The position numbers were made by a program, and so were the translations under genes. The notes under the pieces are model-generated. The model was not told the origin of the DNA. It saw nothing but the letters and a program-made list of their open reading frames with translations, and made no database searches. Shown piece by piece: positions 34,035-41,044 of a stretch of 64,000 nt of DNA. Each line of letters starts with the position of its first letter. Position 1 is the stretch's first letter. Origin of the DNA: Rudanella lutea DSM 19387 (GTDB lineage: Bacteria > Bacteroidota > Bacteroidia > Cytophagales > Spirosomataceae); assembly GCF_000383955.1 (NCBI RefSeq), contig NZ_KB913013.1, positions 5,875,844 through 5,939,843 on the forward strand, written 5' to 3'.

Positions 34035-34694
34035 TTAAGCGATCTGGTATCGCTGTTTAAACTCCTGATAGAATGAATTATAAACCTCAGCAATGCTTGC
34101 GTAGTCGGATGGGCAGTCGATGGTGCCAACCCGCATAAAGTCGGCCCGGTTGGGTAGTCCGTTGTCAAAAATGGTGATGTCGAGCATTTCGGCGTACCGG
34201 TGAATGTCGTTGTTTTCGCGCAGGTTCGGTTGCCGAAAATTCTGAACGCCGTAGATGTTGAAGTCGAAGCCCTTTTGCTTCCGAATGTCGCCCATCTTCT
34301 TGGCGGCATTAATAAACTCAAATGCCGACAGTACGTCGGAGTCGCCCAGGCGAATAGGCACCAGAATGCTGTCACAGAAGGTCAGTGCCATCACGGCTTC
34401 ATCAGGTCCGGTCATCCGGGGTAAATCAAGAAAAATTACGTCGAAGTCTTCGTAGCGTTCATCGAGTACAGTCGTTACGTCGTCGGTAGCCATCACCTCG
34501 CAGGCTTGTTCAGGTGTGCCCAGACGCTCAACTTCCCGACTCCTTAGTTTAGCGATGGTACGTTGCCCATCGGCATCCAGTACCAGCACCCGTTTCCCTT
34601 CCCGGCGGAGGCTGTTAGCCAACCAGACCGTTATCGCTGATTTTCCACTCCCTCCTTTTTGGGAGCAGACAGATATAATGCGTAAATCTTCCAT
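34035..34694 (-). CDS. traA: ParA-family ATPase (TraA of a conjugative element)
   Basis: 219 residues from ATG 34694 (MEDLRIISVCSQKGGSGKSA); the open frame to 34778 runs through a hairpin-bearing leader and is less likely. Deviant Walker A KGGSGKS, the VLVLDADGQRT switch region and Walker B FDVIFLDLPR are typical ParA. With the TraB-like gene it heads the tra operon, where such pairs act in element maintenance or transfer regulation. A hairpin at 34770-34805 and a palindrome at 34891-34912 lie upstream, facing the divergent plus-strand genes. Confidence 0.9.
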   Translation of the reverse strand: MEDLRIISVCSQKGGSGKSAITVWLANSLRREGKRVLVLDADGQRTIAKLRSREVERLGTPEQACEVMATDDVTTVLDERYEDFDVIFLDLPRMTGPDEAVMALTFCDSILVPIRLGDSDVLSAFEFINAAKKMGDIRKQKGFDFNIYGVQNFRQPNLRENNDIHRYAEMLDITIFDNGLPNRADFMRVGTIDCPSDYASIAEVYNSFYQEFKQRYQIA

Positions 34695-34769
34695 GTAGAT
34701 GCTTGTTTCTGGCGGCAAATAACATAAATATTTCAGTATTGTAGCATAGCGAGTTGAGTAAAATATCAG

Positions 34770-34805
34770 CACAATCAAACAGCACCCACGTGCTGTTTGA
34801 TTGTG
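34770..34805. repeat. 16-bp-stem hairpin upstream of traA
   Basis: Perfect arms 34770-34785 and 34790-34805 with a 4-base loop, 75 bases upstream of the traA start. It may be a leader structure of the tra transcript or a terminator insulating the divergent promoters. No T-run of note. Confidence 0.6.
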
Positions 34806-34890
34806 AGAGTAGCAATGCCCTGTTAATCAATGAAAAAGGTGAATTGAAGGGAAGAAAAAGGTAGGCTTACGCAAGAAAGCATCATTTGTG

Positions 34891-34912
34891 ATATTGTAAT
34901 ATTTTACAATAT
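34891..34912. promoter_or_regulatory. AT-rich dyad between divergent operons, probable operator
   Basis: A 9-base dyad (34891-34899 with 34904-34912, loop 4) reading ATATTGTAA / TTACAATAT, in the AT-rich gap between traA (minus) and the small plus-strand genes. It looks like a repressor-binding palindrome at a divergent promoter. The regulator is unknown. Confidence 0.45.
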
Positions 34913-34963
34913 TGGTATTTTGTCGTATATTTATAGTGTTAAACAACAGCAACCATATTCTGT

Positions 34964-35251
34964 ATGACTATCTATCTGAAGCATCACACAGCTAATTTCT
35001 TTTACGCGCTTGACCTAACTACACAGCAGGTAGAAATGTGCTGCACCGTTGCCGGACGTGAACGGGTGGAACGCTACGAAGGCAGTAGCGGGGCCTTGCA
35101 AACGGGTAACTCGCTGATTACAGAGCAGGAGTACAAAGACATCAAACAATTCGCTTTGCGTCGGTTGGGTTTAGCGAAGACAGAGTCAGAGCCAACCCGC
35201 GAATGGACACCGGTTCTCAACCGTGAAGCCGTGTTATTCTCCATCATTTAA
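34964..35251 (+). CDS. unrecognised 95-residue protein
   Basis: Soluble, no known motif; starts MTIYLKHHTANFFYALDL and reads as a compact alpha/beta protein. It is divergent from the tra operon and followed at once by a strong GC-rich hairpin, so it is a single-gene transcript. Its place beside traA suggests element backbone, possibly regulatory. Confidence 0.55.
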   Translation: MTIYLKHHTANFFYALDLTTQQVEMCCTVAGRERVERYEGSSGALQTGNSLITEQEYKDIKQFALRRLGLAKTESEPTREWTPVLNREAVLFSII

Positions 35252-35257
35252 CGAGCC

Positions 35258-35283
35258 TGGCCCCGACCGTCAGGCCGGGGCCA
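35258..35283 (+). terminator. GC-rich hairpin
   Basis: An 8-bp stem, TGGCCCCG with CGGGGCCA (35258-35265, 35276-35283), seven bases after the previous stop. No strong T-run follows, so it may be an attenuating or mRNA-stabilising structure. Confidence 0.5.
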
Positions 35284-35315
35284 CTCATACCCCACTGTTA
35301 TTACAAGCATTTTCT

Positions 35316-35969
35316 ATGACTTCCAACATTCTCAAACTAATGGAAACAGCCCGCGTACTTGACCCGACCACATTGGAACCCGTAACCGGCCTGAAAAGCT
35401 GGCAAACAATCGACCAGACCCACGGCGACGTTATCAGTCGATACAAGTATCTGGAGGGCCATCCCCGCAACTACCGTTTTGACGCTAAGGAAGGCGTATT
35501 CTCGATTAATGGTGAGAAGAAGTTAGGTCGTAGCTTGACGTTTCAACCGATTGCCTGGCGCATCTTTATTGATAGTATTCTGGGTCAACCCGCGAAGCAA
35601 TGGGCCGAACTGTTTTTTATTGACGACCAGAGATGTGTTTCCAGTATACTGTTTCACGGGTACAGTGTCGATAACATTTTTCGTCAAATCGAGCCACTAT
35701 ACTACGACGACCGCACGTTGGCCGATGTTGTACTGACTGCTACCGCCGAACGGAAAGAGAACACGAAGATTCAGCCCAAAGGGGTGTATTACATCGCGCA
35801 GTTTCGCTATGAGTTGGCCGATGCTGATCTGACCAAACAACGACAGGAGTTTGCTGCTGATAATCGCATCTTCCGACAAGAGACCCTCGCAGACACTGCC
35901 CGGTTCAAGACCTCACACCGCTACGGCTTTGCCGCTTCTGAGCCGCAGCCAATGTCCCAACTTCATTGA
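35316..35969 (+). CDS. unrecognised 217-residue protein
   Basis: Start taken at ATG 35316 (MTSNILKLMETARVLD). The frame is open from 35223, but that would run through the upstream gene end and hairpin. Soluble, mixed alpha/beta, rich in aromatic residues (IAWRIFIDSILGQPAKQWAELFF), with no motif I can name. A terminator follows. Probably backbone or anti-host cargo of the conjugative element. Confidence 0.6.
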   Translation: MTSNILKLMETARVLDPTTLEPVTGLKSWQTIDQTHGDVISRYKYLEGHPRNYRFDAKEGVFSINGEKKLGRSLTFQPIAWRIFIDSILGQPAKQWAELFFIDDQRCVSSILFHGYSVDNIFRQIEPLYYDDRTLADVVLTATAERKENTKIQPKGVYYIAQFRYELADADLTKQRQEFAADNRIFRQETLADTARFKTSHRYGFAASEPQPMSQLH

Positions 35970-35976
35970 CTCACTT

Positions 35977-36005
35977 GCAGACCGGGGCAACCCGCTCCGG
36001 TCTGC
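35977..36005 (+). terminator. rho-independent terminator
   Basis: 9-bp stem GCAGACCGG with CCGGTCTGC (35977-35985, 35997-36005) followed by TTTTTCC. It lies 8 bases after the stop of the 217-residue gene. Confidence 0.75.
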
Positions 36006-36019
36006 TTTTTCCTTCAACG

Positions 36020-36172
36020 ATGTACGCTTTTACCAAAACTGACGATAGGCTACCGTATTGCACTGCTTTCAGTCCACGTGAGATAGCCCGAATGTACTGC
36101 TTTGACGCGTGGGACGATAAAGGCAATCGCATTGTCATCATAACAGACGACCCGGGCCGCCGGTGCGGTTGA
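36020..36172 (+). CDS. small unrecognised protein (50 residues)
   Basis: Starts at ATG 36020 (MYAFTKTDDRLPYCTAFSPR), shortly after a terminator. No domain recognised. The text reads like protein (MYCFDAWDDKGNRIVIITDD), but the size leaves it uncertain. Confidence 0.4.
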   Translation: MYAFTKTDDRLPYCTAFSPREIARMYCFDAWDDKGNRIVIITDDPGRRCG

Positions 36173-36238
36173 TTTCAAATCATTTGACTACCAGCAGTAA
36201 ACAACAAGAACAGTAAACAACCGCAGTGGCGGACCACT

Positions 36239-36607
36239 ATGAAAAAGACGATTAAAGCCATTAGCATTGACCCAAAGAAACGAACGATTGATGAAATCGA
36301 AATAGAAGCCAGTTTGTCAGCGTATTACAGGCACATTGATTGCCGCACCATCGACTTTGTGTGCCGGATGCCGAATGGCGACGCGCTGATCGTTGACGAC
36401 GAGGCTTTGTTGTCGGAGCCGCAACCGCCCGCGTTCAAGTTTGCTTACTTCAGCTACCCGATTCATGGCATCGCGCTCGTAGTGGGAAACAATAACCGAG
36501 GGCGTACCGTCGAGCCAAAACTGACCCTGAAAAACGTCCAAAATCTGGTCAAGTTTTTAGGCGACATTCATACCGAACCAATTATAAACGTACTGTCGTG
36601 GGATTGA
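36239..36607 (+). CDS. unrecognised 122-residue protein
   Basis: Starts MKKTIKAISIDPKKRTIDEI, mixed alpha/beta, with a repeated-strand look (FVCRMPNGDALIVDDEALL; FAYFSYPIHGIALVVGNN). No family recognised. It is followed within 10 bases by a strong terminator, so it is independently transcribed or the last of the small-gene series. Confidence 0.6.
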   Translation: MKKTIKAISIDPKKRTIDEIEIEASLSAYYRHIDCRTIDFVCRMPNGDALIVDDEALLSEPQPPAFKFAYFSYPIHGIALVVGNNNRGRTVEPKLTLKNVQNLVKFLGDIHTEPIINVLSWD

Positions 36608-36615
36608 TTTGAAAG

Positions 36616-36644
36616 TAGCCGGGCGTTGTACCTTCGCCCGGCTA
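36616..36644 (+). terminator. rho-independent terminator
   Basis: 10-bp GC-rich stem (36616-36625 with 36635-36644, loop 9), followed by a T-rich tract (TTGCTTTTTCTTT). Very good match to an intrinsic terminator. Confidence 0.85.
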
Positions 36645-36684
36645 TTGCTTTTTCTTTCCCTTCCATTTAAATCAATACCTCTTT

Positions 36685-37317
36685 ATAATAGACAAGTACC
36701 GCCGATTTCCGCGCATCGCCAATAGCGATCTTACCGAATTGAAAAACACATCTTGGGCTTACCCCATCGTCTATCCAGCCCAGGAGTTCGGCACCCGCTT
36801 TCACGATTTCCTGCTACTTGATACAGAAACCATACCCAACGGCAAGAGAGCCACTGCTATCCGGCGTATGCTCGACGTTCTATGTAACGACCCCTTGTTT
36901 AGCCGGTTGTTGCGCTTACGCCAGTCGTAGCAGGTGCAATTCTGGGCGGATGAACGAATGGGCTTACCCTGCCAAGCCCGAATCGACCTGCCCGTACCCG
37001 ATAAGCGTATCATTGTCGATGTAAAACGACGTCACCGGCCGCCCGGCTCAGCCCGGACACAAGCCGAATTTATAACCAACTGCTATCGGTGCGAATATGA
37101 CCGGTAGGGAGCGTACTATCTTGATGGCTATTGCCGGGCCAGAGGGCAAGCCAATTTGTTCCTACTCATTGATATACAAAAGCAAAAACTCCACAACAGG
37201 TACGTTGTGGAGGTACTAGCCGACAATATATTCATGGACGGAGGCCGGCAAAAACATAGCCGACTACTACGCTCGTGGGAGGAGGTTAATTATAGGCTGA
37301 GATCTTGGGAAATTTAA
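36685..37317 (+). pseudogene. decayed PD-(D/E)XK (RecE-like) nuclease gene with two in-frame TAG codons
   Basis: One frame runs from about 36685 to TAA 37315-37317 without any frameshift but with TAG at 36928 and 37105. It reads YRRFPRIANSDLTELKN, HDFLLLDTE, then (after the first TAG) VQFWADERMGLPCQARIDL, IIVDVKRR, YRCEYDR, (second TAG) GAYYLDGYC. This is the order of the RecE-like/putative exonuclease PDDEXK family, with D-x-K in VDVKRR. The second TAG sits exactly where the family has Gln. No ATG is visible at the expected start, only ATA-ATA. A relic of a phage- or element-type DNA nuclease, or a recoded gene. Confidence 0.65.
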
Positions 37318-37382
37318 ATTGCGAGAATTTGTTATAGCTTCTGGTATATAGGCTTTTAAATGAAGCTCAAAACGGTAATCCT

Positions 37383-38180
37383 ATGAGTAAAGTATTTAGG
37401 AAGATTAAAGTCGATCCTTTGACGAGTCTCAATTCGTTGAACTTGAAAATTTCGGAAGTTAAACATATCGATCTAAATGATCTACCTCCTGACGAAGCAG
37501 AACGGCGTGTTACTGAAGCGTTTAAATTTATAAAAAAGTTCGGTGAGGCTATCGTGGCCGTTAAGACAGGAGATGAGAAGAATGAAGCTGTTATAACGAG
37601 CGTACTTAACTCATCACAGAACAAGGGGCAGATTATTTTACTTCAAGAACCTAATCCCGTTCACCTTTATTTGCAAATTGCCAATGAACATTTAGAGGCT
37701 GCGCAACCATTAAGAAATATGATTCGCAGCCGGAACAGAGTAGATAACTATTTTGGATTGTTGACCAACTACTTTGAAGAAGTATCTCAGGGTATAATTT
37801 TCTTGGTTATGACGCTGGAAGGCTTTTTTGATCAGGGTATTCAAATGGTACCTGAGGGGTATTTTTTGGATGAAGCAGGCAGTCCACTAACAAAGAATCA
37901 ACTTGAATGGATTGATTTCAACTCGAAGATTCGATACGTCATGCCTGTTATTAGTGGGTTTGACTATTACACCCAGTTTAACGAAAAGTATAATAAGATT
38001 GTTAGAATCAATGATTTGAGAAACGACCTCACACACTTAAAAGTGTCTCAAAAAAAGAATATGACTCGTTATGAGGACTTGAATAAGCGGCTGATAGATT
38101 TTAATCCACTAGAAGCGTCAGAACTTGTTTTTCACTACATAATGACTTTGTATCCAGGCTATTTTACGGAAGATGTATAG
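37383..38180 (+). CDS. protein with a HEPN-like RNxxxH motif, otherwise unrecognised
   Basis: 265 residues, mainly helical from ~100 on, lower in GC than its neighbours. The segment IVRINDLRNDLTHLK contains RNDLTH, which fits the R-N-x3-H signature of HEPN RNases, placed in a C-terminal helix after VMTLEGFFDQGIQMV, as in HEPN bundles. No partner nucleotidyltransferase is adjacent. If the fold is HEPN it would be an RNase of a toxin-antitoxin or abortive-infection type. The N-terminal ~100 residues may be a separate domain. Confidence 0.55.
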   Translation: MSKVFRKIKVDPLTSLNSLNLKISEVKHIDLNDLPPDEAERRVTEAFKFIKKFGEAIVAVKTGDEKNEAVITSVLNSSQNKGQIILLQEPNPVHLYLQIANEHLEAAQPLRNMIRSRNRVDNYFGLLTNYFEEVSQGIIFLVMTLEGFFDQGIQMVPEGYFLDEAGSPLTKNQLEWIDFNSKIRYVMPVISGFDYYTQFNEKYNKIVRINDLRNDLTHLKVSQKKNMTRYEDLNKRLIDFNPLEASELVFHYIMTLYPGYFTEDV

Positions 38181-38323
38181 TAGAGTGCATATTGATAAAA
38201 TGCCGCGCTCTGAGGTGGTCCGGTTTAGCGACACACTGAACTTGCAAGTTTTGTATAATACTCGTGCTCAAACTGTCCCTTATATCCTGTTCGAATAAGC
38301 AGGATCAAAATGTATAATAGAAT

Positions 38324-38584
38324 ATGAATACTTATTCGTCAAGGGAAATAGTACACGATCTTAAAAGCATTTGTAGTGTCGTTTGTTGCACACTTCATTT
38401 ATTAAGCGCCAATCCTACCCGAGAAGATAGAGAACAGCTACTTGACATATTGCAGCGTAACATCAAAAATCTATCTATAACTCTTCATCACATTGAGTTT
38501 TTGCCTGTCGAAGACATATGTTTTATATTTTCCCAAACGGAAACTGAAATTTCAGAATTAATTCAAATGTTAGAGGCTGTCTAA
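38324..38584 (+). CDS. small protein with histidine-kinase DHp-like helices, end altered by an IS
   Basis: 86 residues starting MNTYSSREIVHDLKSICSVV. The first helix resembles an H-box (IVHDLKS), followed by a second helix (EDREQLLDILQRNIKNLSITLH), suggesting a two-helix hairpin like a DHp/phosphotransfer module, without an ATPase domain. The last codons (EAV and stop) lie inside the IS5-family end at 38573. Without the IS and one copy of the TA target the frame would end IQMLK and TAG, so only the last residue was changed. Confidence 0.5.
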   Translation: MNTYSSREIVHDLKSICSVVCCTLHLLSANPTREDREQLLDILQRNIKNLSITLHHIEFLPVEDICFIFSQTETEISELIQMLEAV

Positions 38585-38707
38585 AAATGGGATTTAAAGT
38601 CGTTTAAGCATAATTCGGATCATCGCTATTTGAATTATGGCTTCTGAGAATTTGACCGACCGCTCGTAATCCACACTCAACAGCCGATGTTGACTCAGCC
38701 AGGTAAA

Positions 38708-38716
38708 CGTACGCTC
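38708..38716. repeat. 9-bp target duplication, left copy (IS256-family insertion)
   Basis: CGTACGCTC here is repeated exactly at 40056-40064. Removing the element and one copy restores the IS5 transposase codons (WIVERTFTW). Confidence 0.85.
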
Positions 38717-40055
38717 GAGACTGCTTTTTAAACTGTGTCAAGATTGGGTTTGAATAGAAGGGAAGAAAACAATTTCCTAATTTCCTACTCATGACTGACT
38801 CCTTCGACTACGAAGCCTTCAAAAAAGCGGCCATCAAGGGCCTTTATGATGGCAAGCCCCTTACCGGCCAGGACGGCCTGTTCGCTCCCTTACTCAAGCA
38901 CTTTTTAGAATCAGCTTTGGACGGGGAAATGGAGAACCACTTAGCCGAGTCACGCCCCCAAGCCAACCGACGCAACGGCAAAACCACCAAGACAGTTAAG
39001 AGTAGCGCAGGGCTACTGGAGCTGACCACGCCCCGTGATCGAGCGGGCAGCTATCAACCGCAACTCGTCCCCAAGCGCCAAGTGGTACTCACTGATCAGT
39101 TGGAAGCTAAAATTCTTTCGCTCTATGGGCGCGGCTGTAGCTACGCCGACATCAGTCAGCATCTCCAGGAGATGTATGGTTACTCACTCTCTGATAGTGA
39201 GCTAACCAGCATTACCGATAAGGTTTTGCCCGCCATGCGGGACTGGCAAAACCGGCCCCTGGCGAGTTTGTATGTATTGATGTGGCCGCTTCGGCGGTCC
39301 GATGGATGGCATCTATTACAAGGTTCGTCAGGACGGTAAAGTGGTCACGCGTGTGTTGTACAGCGTGATCGGGCTGACGCTATCAGGTCGTAAACAGGTA
39401 CTGGGCATTTATACAGCCGAGAGCGAATCGGCCCGCTTCTGGCTAACAGTGCTGACGGACTTAAAACAACGAGGGGTAGAAGACATTCTGATTAGTTGTG
39501 TGGATGGGCTCAAAGGCTTTGATACGGCTATCAACACGGTTTTCCCCCGCACAACGGTCCAGTTATGCATTGTGCATCAGTTACGTAATTCGTTCCGCTT
39601 TATTCCTGATAAGCATCTGAAAGAGTTTGTCAAGGCCATCAAAACCGTTTATCAGGCTCCTACTGCCGAGCAGGGCTGGGAGAATCTACAATGGATGCAA
39701 GAGCAGTGGGGCAGTAGGTACCCGCAAGCACTGGCAGGCTGGGTGAGCAACTGGTCGTTGCTATCCTCGTTTTACGATTACCCCGCCAGCCTTCGCAAGG
39801 TGGTCTATACCACCAACACGGTGGAAGCTTACCATCGCCAGCTCCGCAAGGTGACCAAGACGAAGGGAGCTTTTGCTTCTGACGTAGCTTTGCAAAAGCT
39901 GGTGTATCTGGTGATTCAGAATTTGGAAACAAAGTGGGAAACAAAAACCTACAACTGGAAGGAGGTCATCAACGACCTGACAAGTATCTTTGAAGAACGC
40001 ATCAAACCGCATCGCTTCGACTAAAGCCCGCCTGACACAGTTTAAAAATCACTCC
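38717..40055 (+). mobile_element. IS256-family insertion sequence
   Basis: 1339 bases. Left end 38717-38740 and right end 40033-40055 are imperfect inverted repeats sharing TTTTTAAACTGTGTCA. Flanked by the 9-bp direct repeat CGTACGCTC, within the 8-9 bp size known for IS256. It carries one transposase gene in two frames and lies inside an older IS5-family element. Confidence 0.88.
38791..40024 (+). pseudogene. IS256-family (mutator-type) transposase, frameshifted
   Basis: The first frame (38791-39339) encodes the N-terminal part: FAPLLKHFLESALDGEMENHL, KSSAGLLELTTPRDRAGSYQ, ILSLYGRGCSYADISQHL. The second (39302-40024) continues at MDGIYYKVRQDGKVV, with the first catalytic Asp, then SCVDGLKGFDTAINTVFP, VQLCIVHQLRNSF and YTTNTVEAYHRQLRK, with the catalytic Glu region. 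Between YVLMW and MDGI there are about 16 extra bases (39285-39301, GC-rich), which shift the frame. Without them the protein would be ~405 residues, the family norm. Confidence 0.85.
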
Positions 40056-40064
40056 CGTACGCTC
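40056..40064. repeat. 9-bp target duplication, right copy
   Basis: CGTACGCTC, identical to 38708-38716, directly after the right end of the IS256-family element. Confidence 0.85.
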
Positions 40065-40949
40065 CACAATCCACCGCTTGGGTAACACCACAAACGTTTT
40101 CAACCCAAACGGCTTTCGCACAATCTGTAACACCCACCCATACGTCTTCTTGACCACCGCTTCAAACTCCCCACCATAACCTCCATCTGCAAAGATGACC
40201 GCCAGCCAGGGAAACATAGCTTTGCGGCTCCACAGCTGTGTCAAAACAAAACCCGCTCCCTGCCGTTCGTCAATGTTGGCTCGGTAGTCCACCACCGCAG
40301 TAGTAGCCCTAGTGTATCCACCAGAATGTGGCGTTTACGACCTTTGACTGGCCGCATCAAAAACCCGTTGGCCGACCACACTAGTTGGTTTTCACACTTT
40401 GGCTATCGAGGTTAGCCACTGAGGGACTCAGCTTGCGCTTGGCCTTCTAGCGGGTTTTCGCCTGCAGGGTATCGTTCAGCTCCCGCCAGATGCCCGCTTT
40501 GCGGAATTTGGCGTAGTAATAGTAGACGCTTTTCCAGGGCGGCAGATCAGTGGGCATCAACCACCAGGGGTTCCCCCCTTTGACCACATAGAAAATGGCA
40601 TTGAGCACTTAGTGCAGTTTATGTTTTCGTTGATGGATAAGCAGTTCTTAGATAAATTGCCACAATGCCGACTGCCCGGTGGGAGTCAGTGAGGGAAGTA
40701 GGATACATTGGTCGTGTGTTGTATCGACTAACTTGCTAGCTCCTTATTTCATTCAAAATACCATTTTTAGACAGTCTCTAAAATAGTGAATTATTATCTC
40801 CACAGTTTAGCGATTACCAGATAAATAGTTCAAAGTGTTTCCGCAAACGAGTTTACTTGAGCGGATTATGAAATATATTGTAGCTTAAGTACCGTTGACA
40901 TTAAGAAACTCCACAATAGGATAAGCCGGTGAAACACCCATTGTATACT

Positions 40950-40997
40950 TAAATTATTAAGGCAAAATATATTAATATGTTTTGCCTTAATAATTTA
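40950..40997 (-). terminator. AT-rich 18-bp-stem hairpin after the PAS kinase gene
   Basis: Perfect arms 40950-40967 and 40980-40997 around a 12-base loop, containing AAGGCAAAA/TTTTGCCTT. It lies 48 bases past the kinase stop on the minus strand. Likely transcript end. Confidence 0.7.
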
Positions 40998-41044
40998 TAA
41001 CTCGTAATCCTACCAAACGTTTGGATTCTTATTCAGCCATATAG

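Larger units (their letters stand above)
38594..40745 (-). pseudogene. IS5-family transposase, disrupted
   Basis: Read on the minus strand, the 5' part (from ~40745) encodes LPPWKSVYYYYAKFRK-, VKGRKRHILVDTLGLL- and VFADGGYGGEFE-like segments typical of IS5-family DDE transposases, but with stop codons and a frameshift near 40295. The frame reaches KRWIVERT at ~40056, where the IS256 element sits. It resumes beyond 38716 with RTFTWLSQHRLLSVDYERSV and IQIAMIRIMLKRL, the family C-terminus. Clearly non-functional. Confidence 0.75.
38573..40778 (-). mobile_element. decayed IS5-family insertion sequence interrupted by an IS256-family element
   Basis: Terminal inverted repeats: left GAGGCTGTCTAAAAATGG (from 38573), right, read inward, GAGACTGTCTAAAAATGG (to 40778), one mismatch over 18. 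A TA dinucleotide flanks both ends (38571-38572, 40779-40780), as for the IS427 group of IS5. Its transposase on the minus strand is split and decayed. Confidence 0.8.

Noticed and set aside
33671-34375. 234-residue frame starting inside traA
   Set aside because: The first 115 residues lie antiphase within the ParA gene; only the part from ATG 34030 is protein-like.
38604-38792. 62-residue minus-strand frame
   Set aside because: It is a mixture of the IS5-family transposase 3' end in a wrong frame and the IS256 left end, not a gene.
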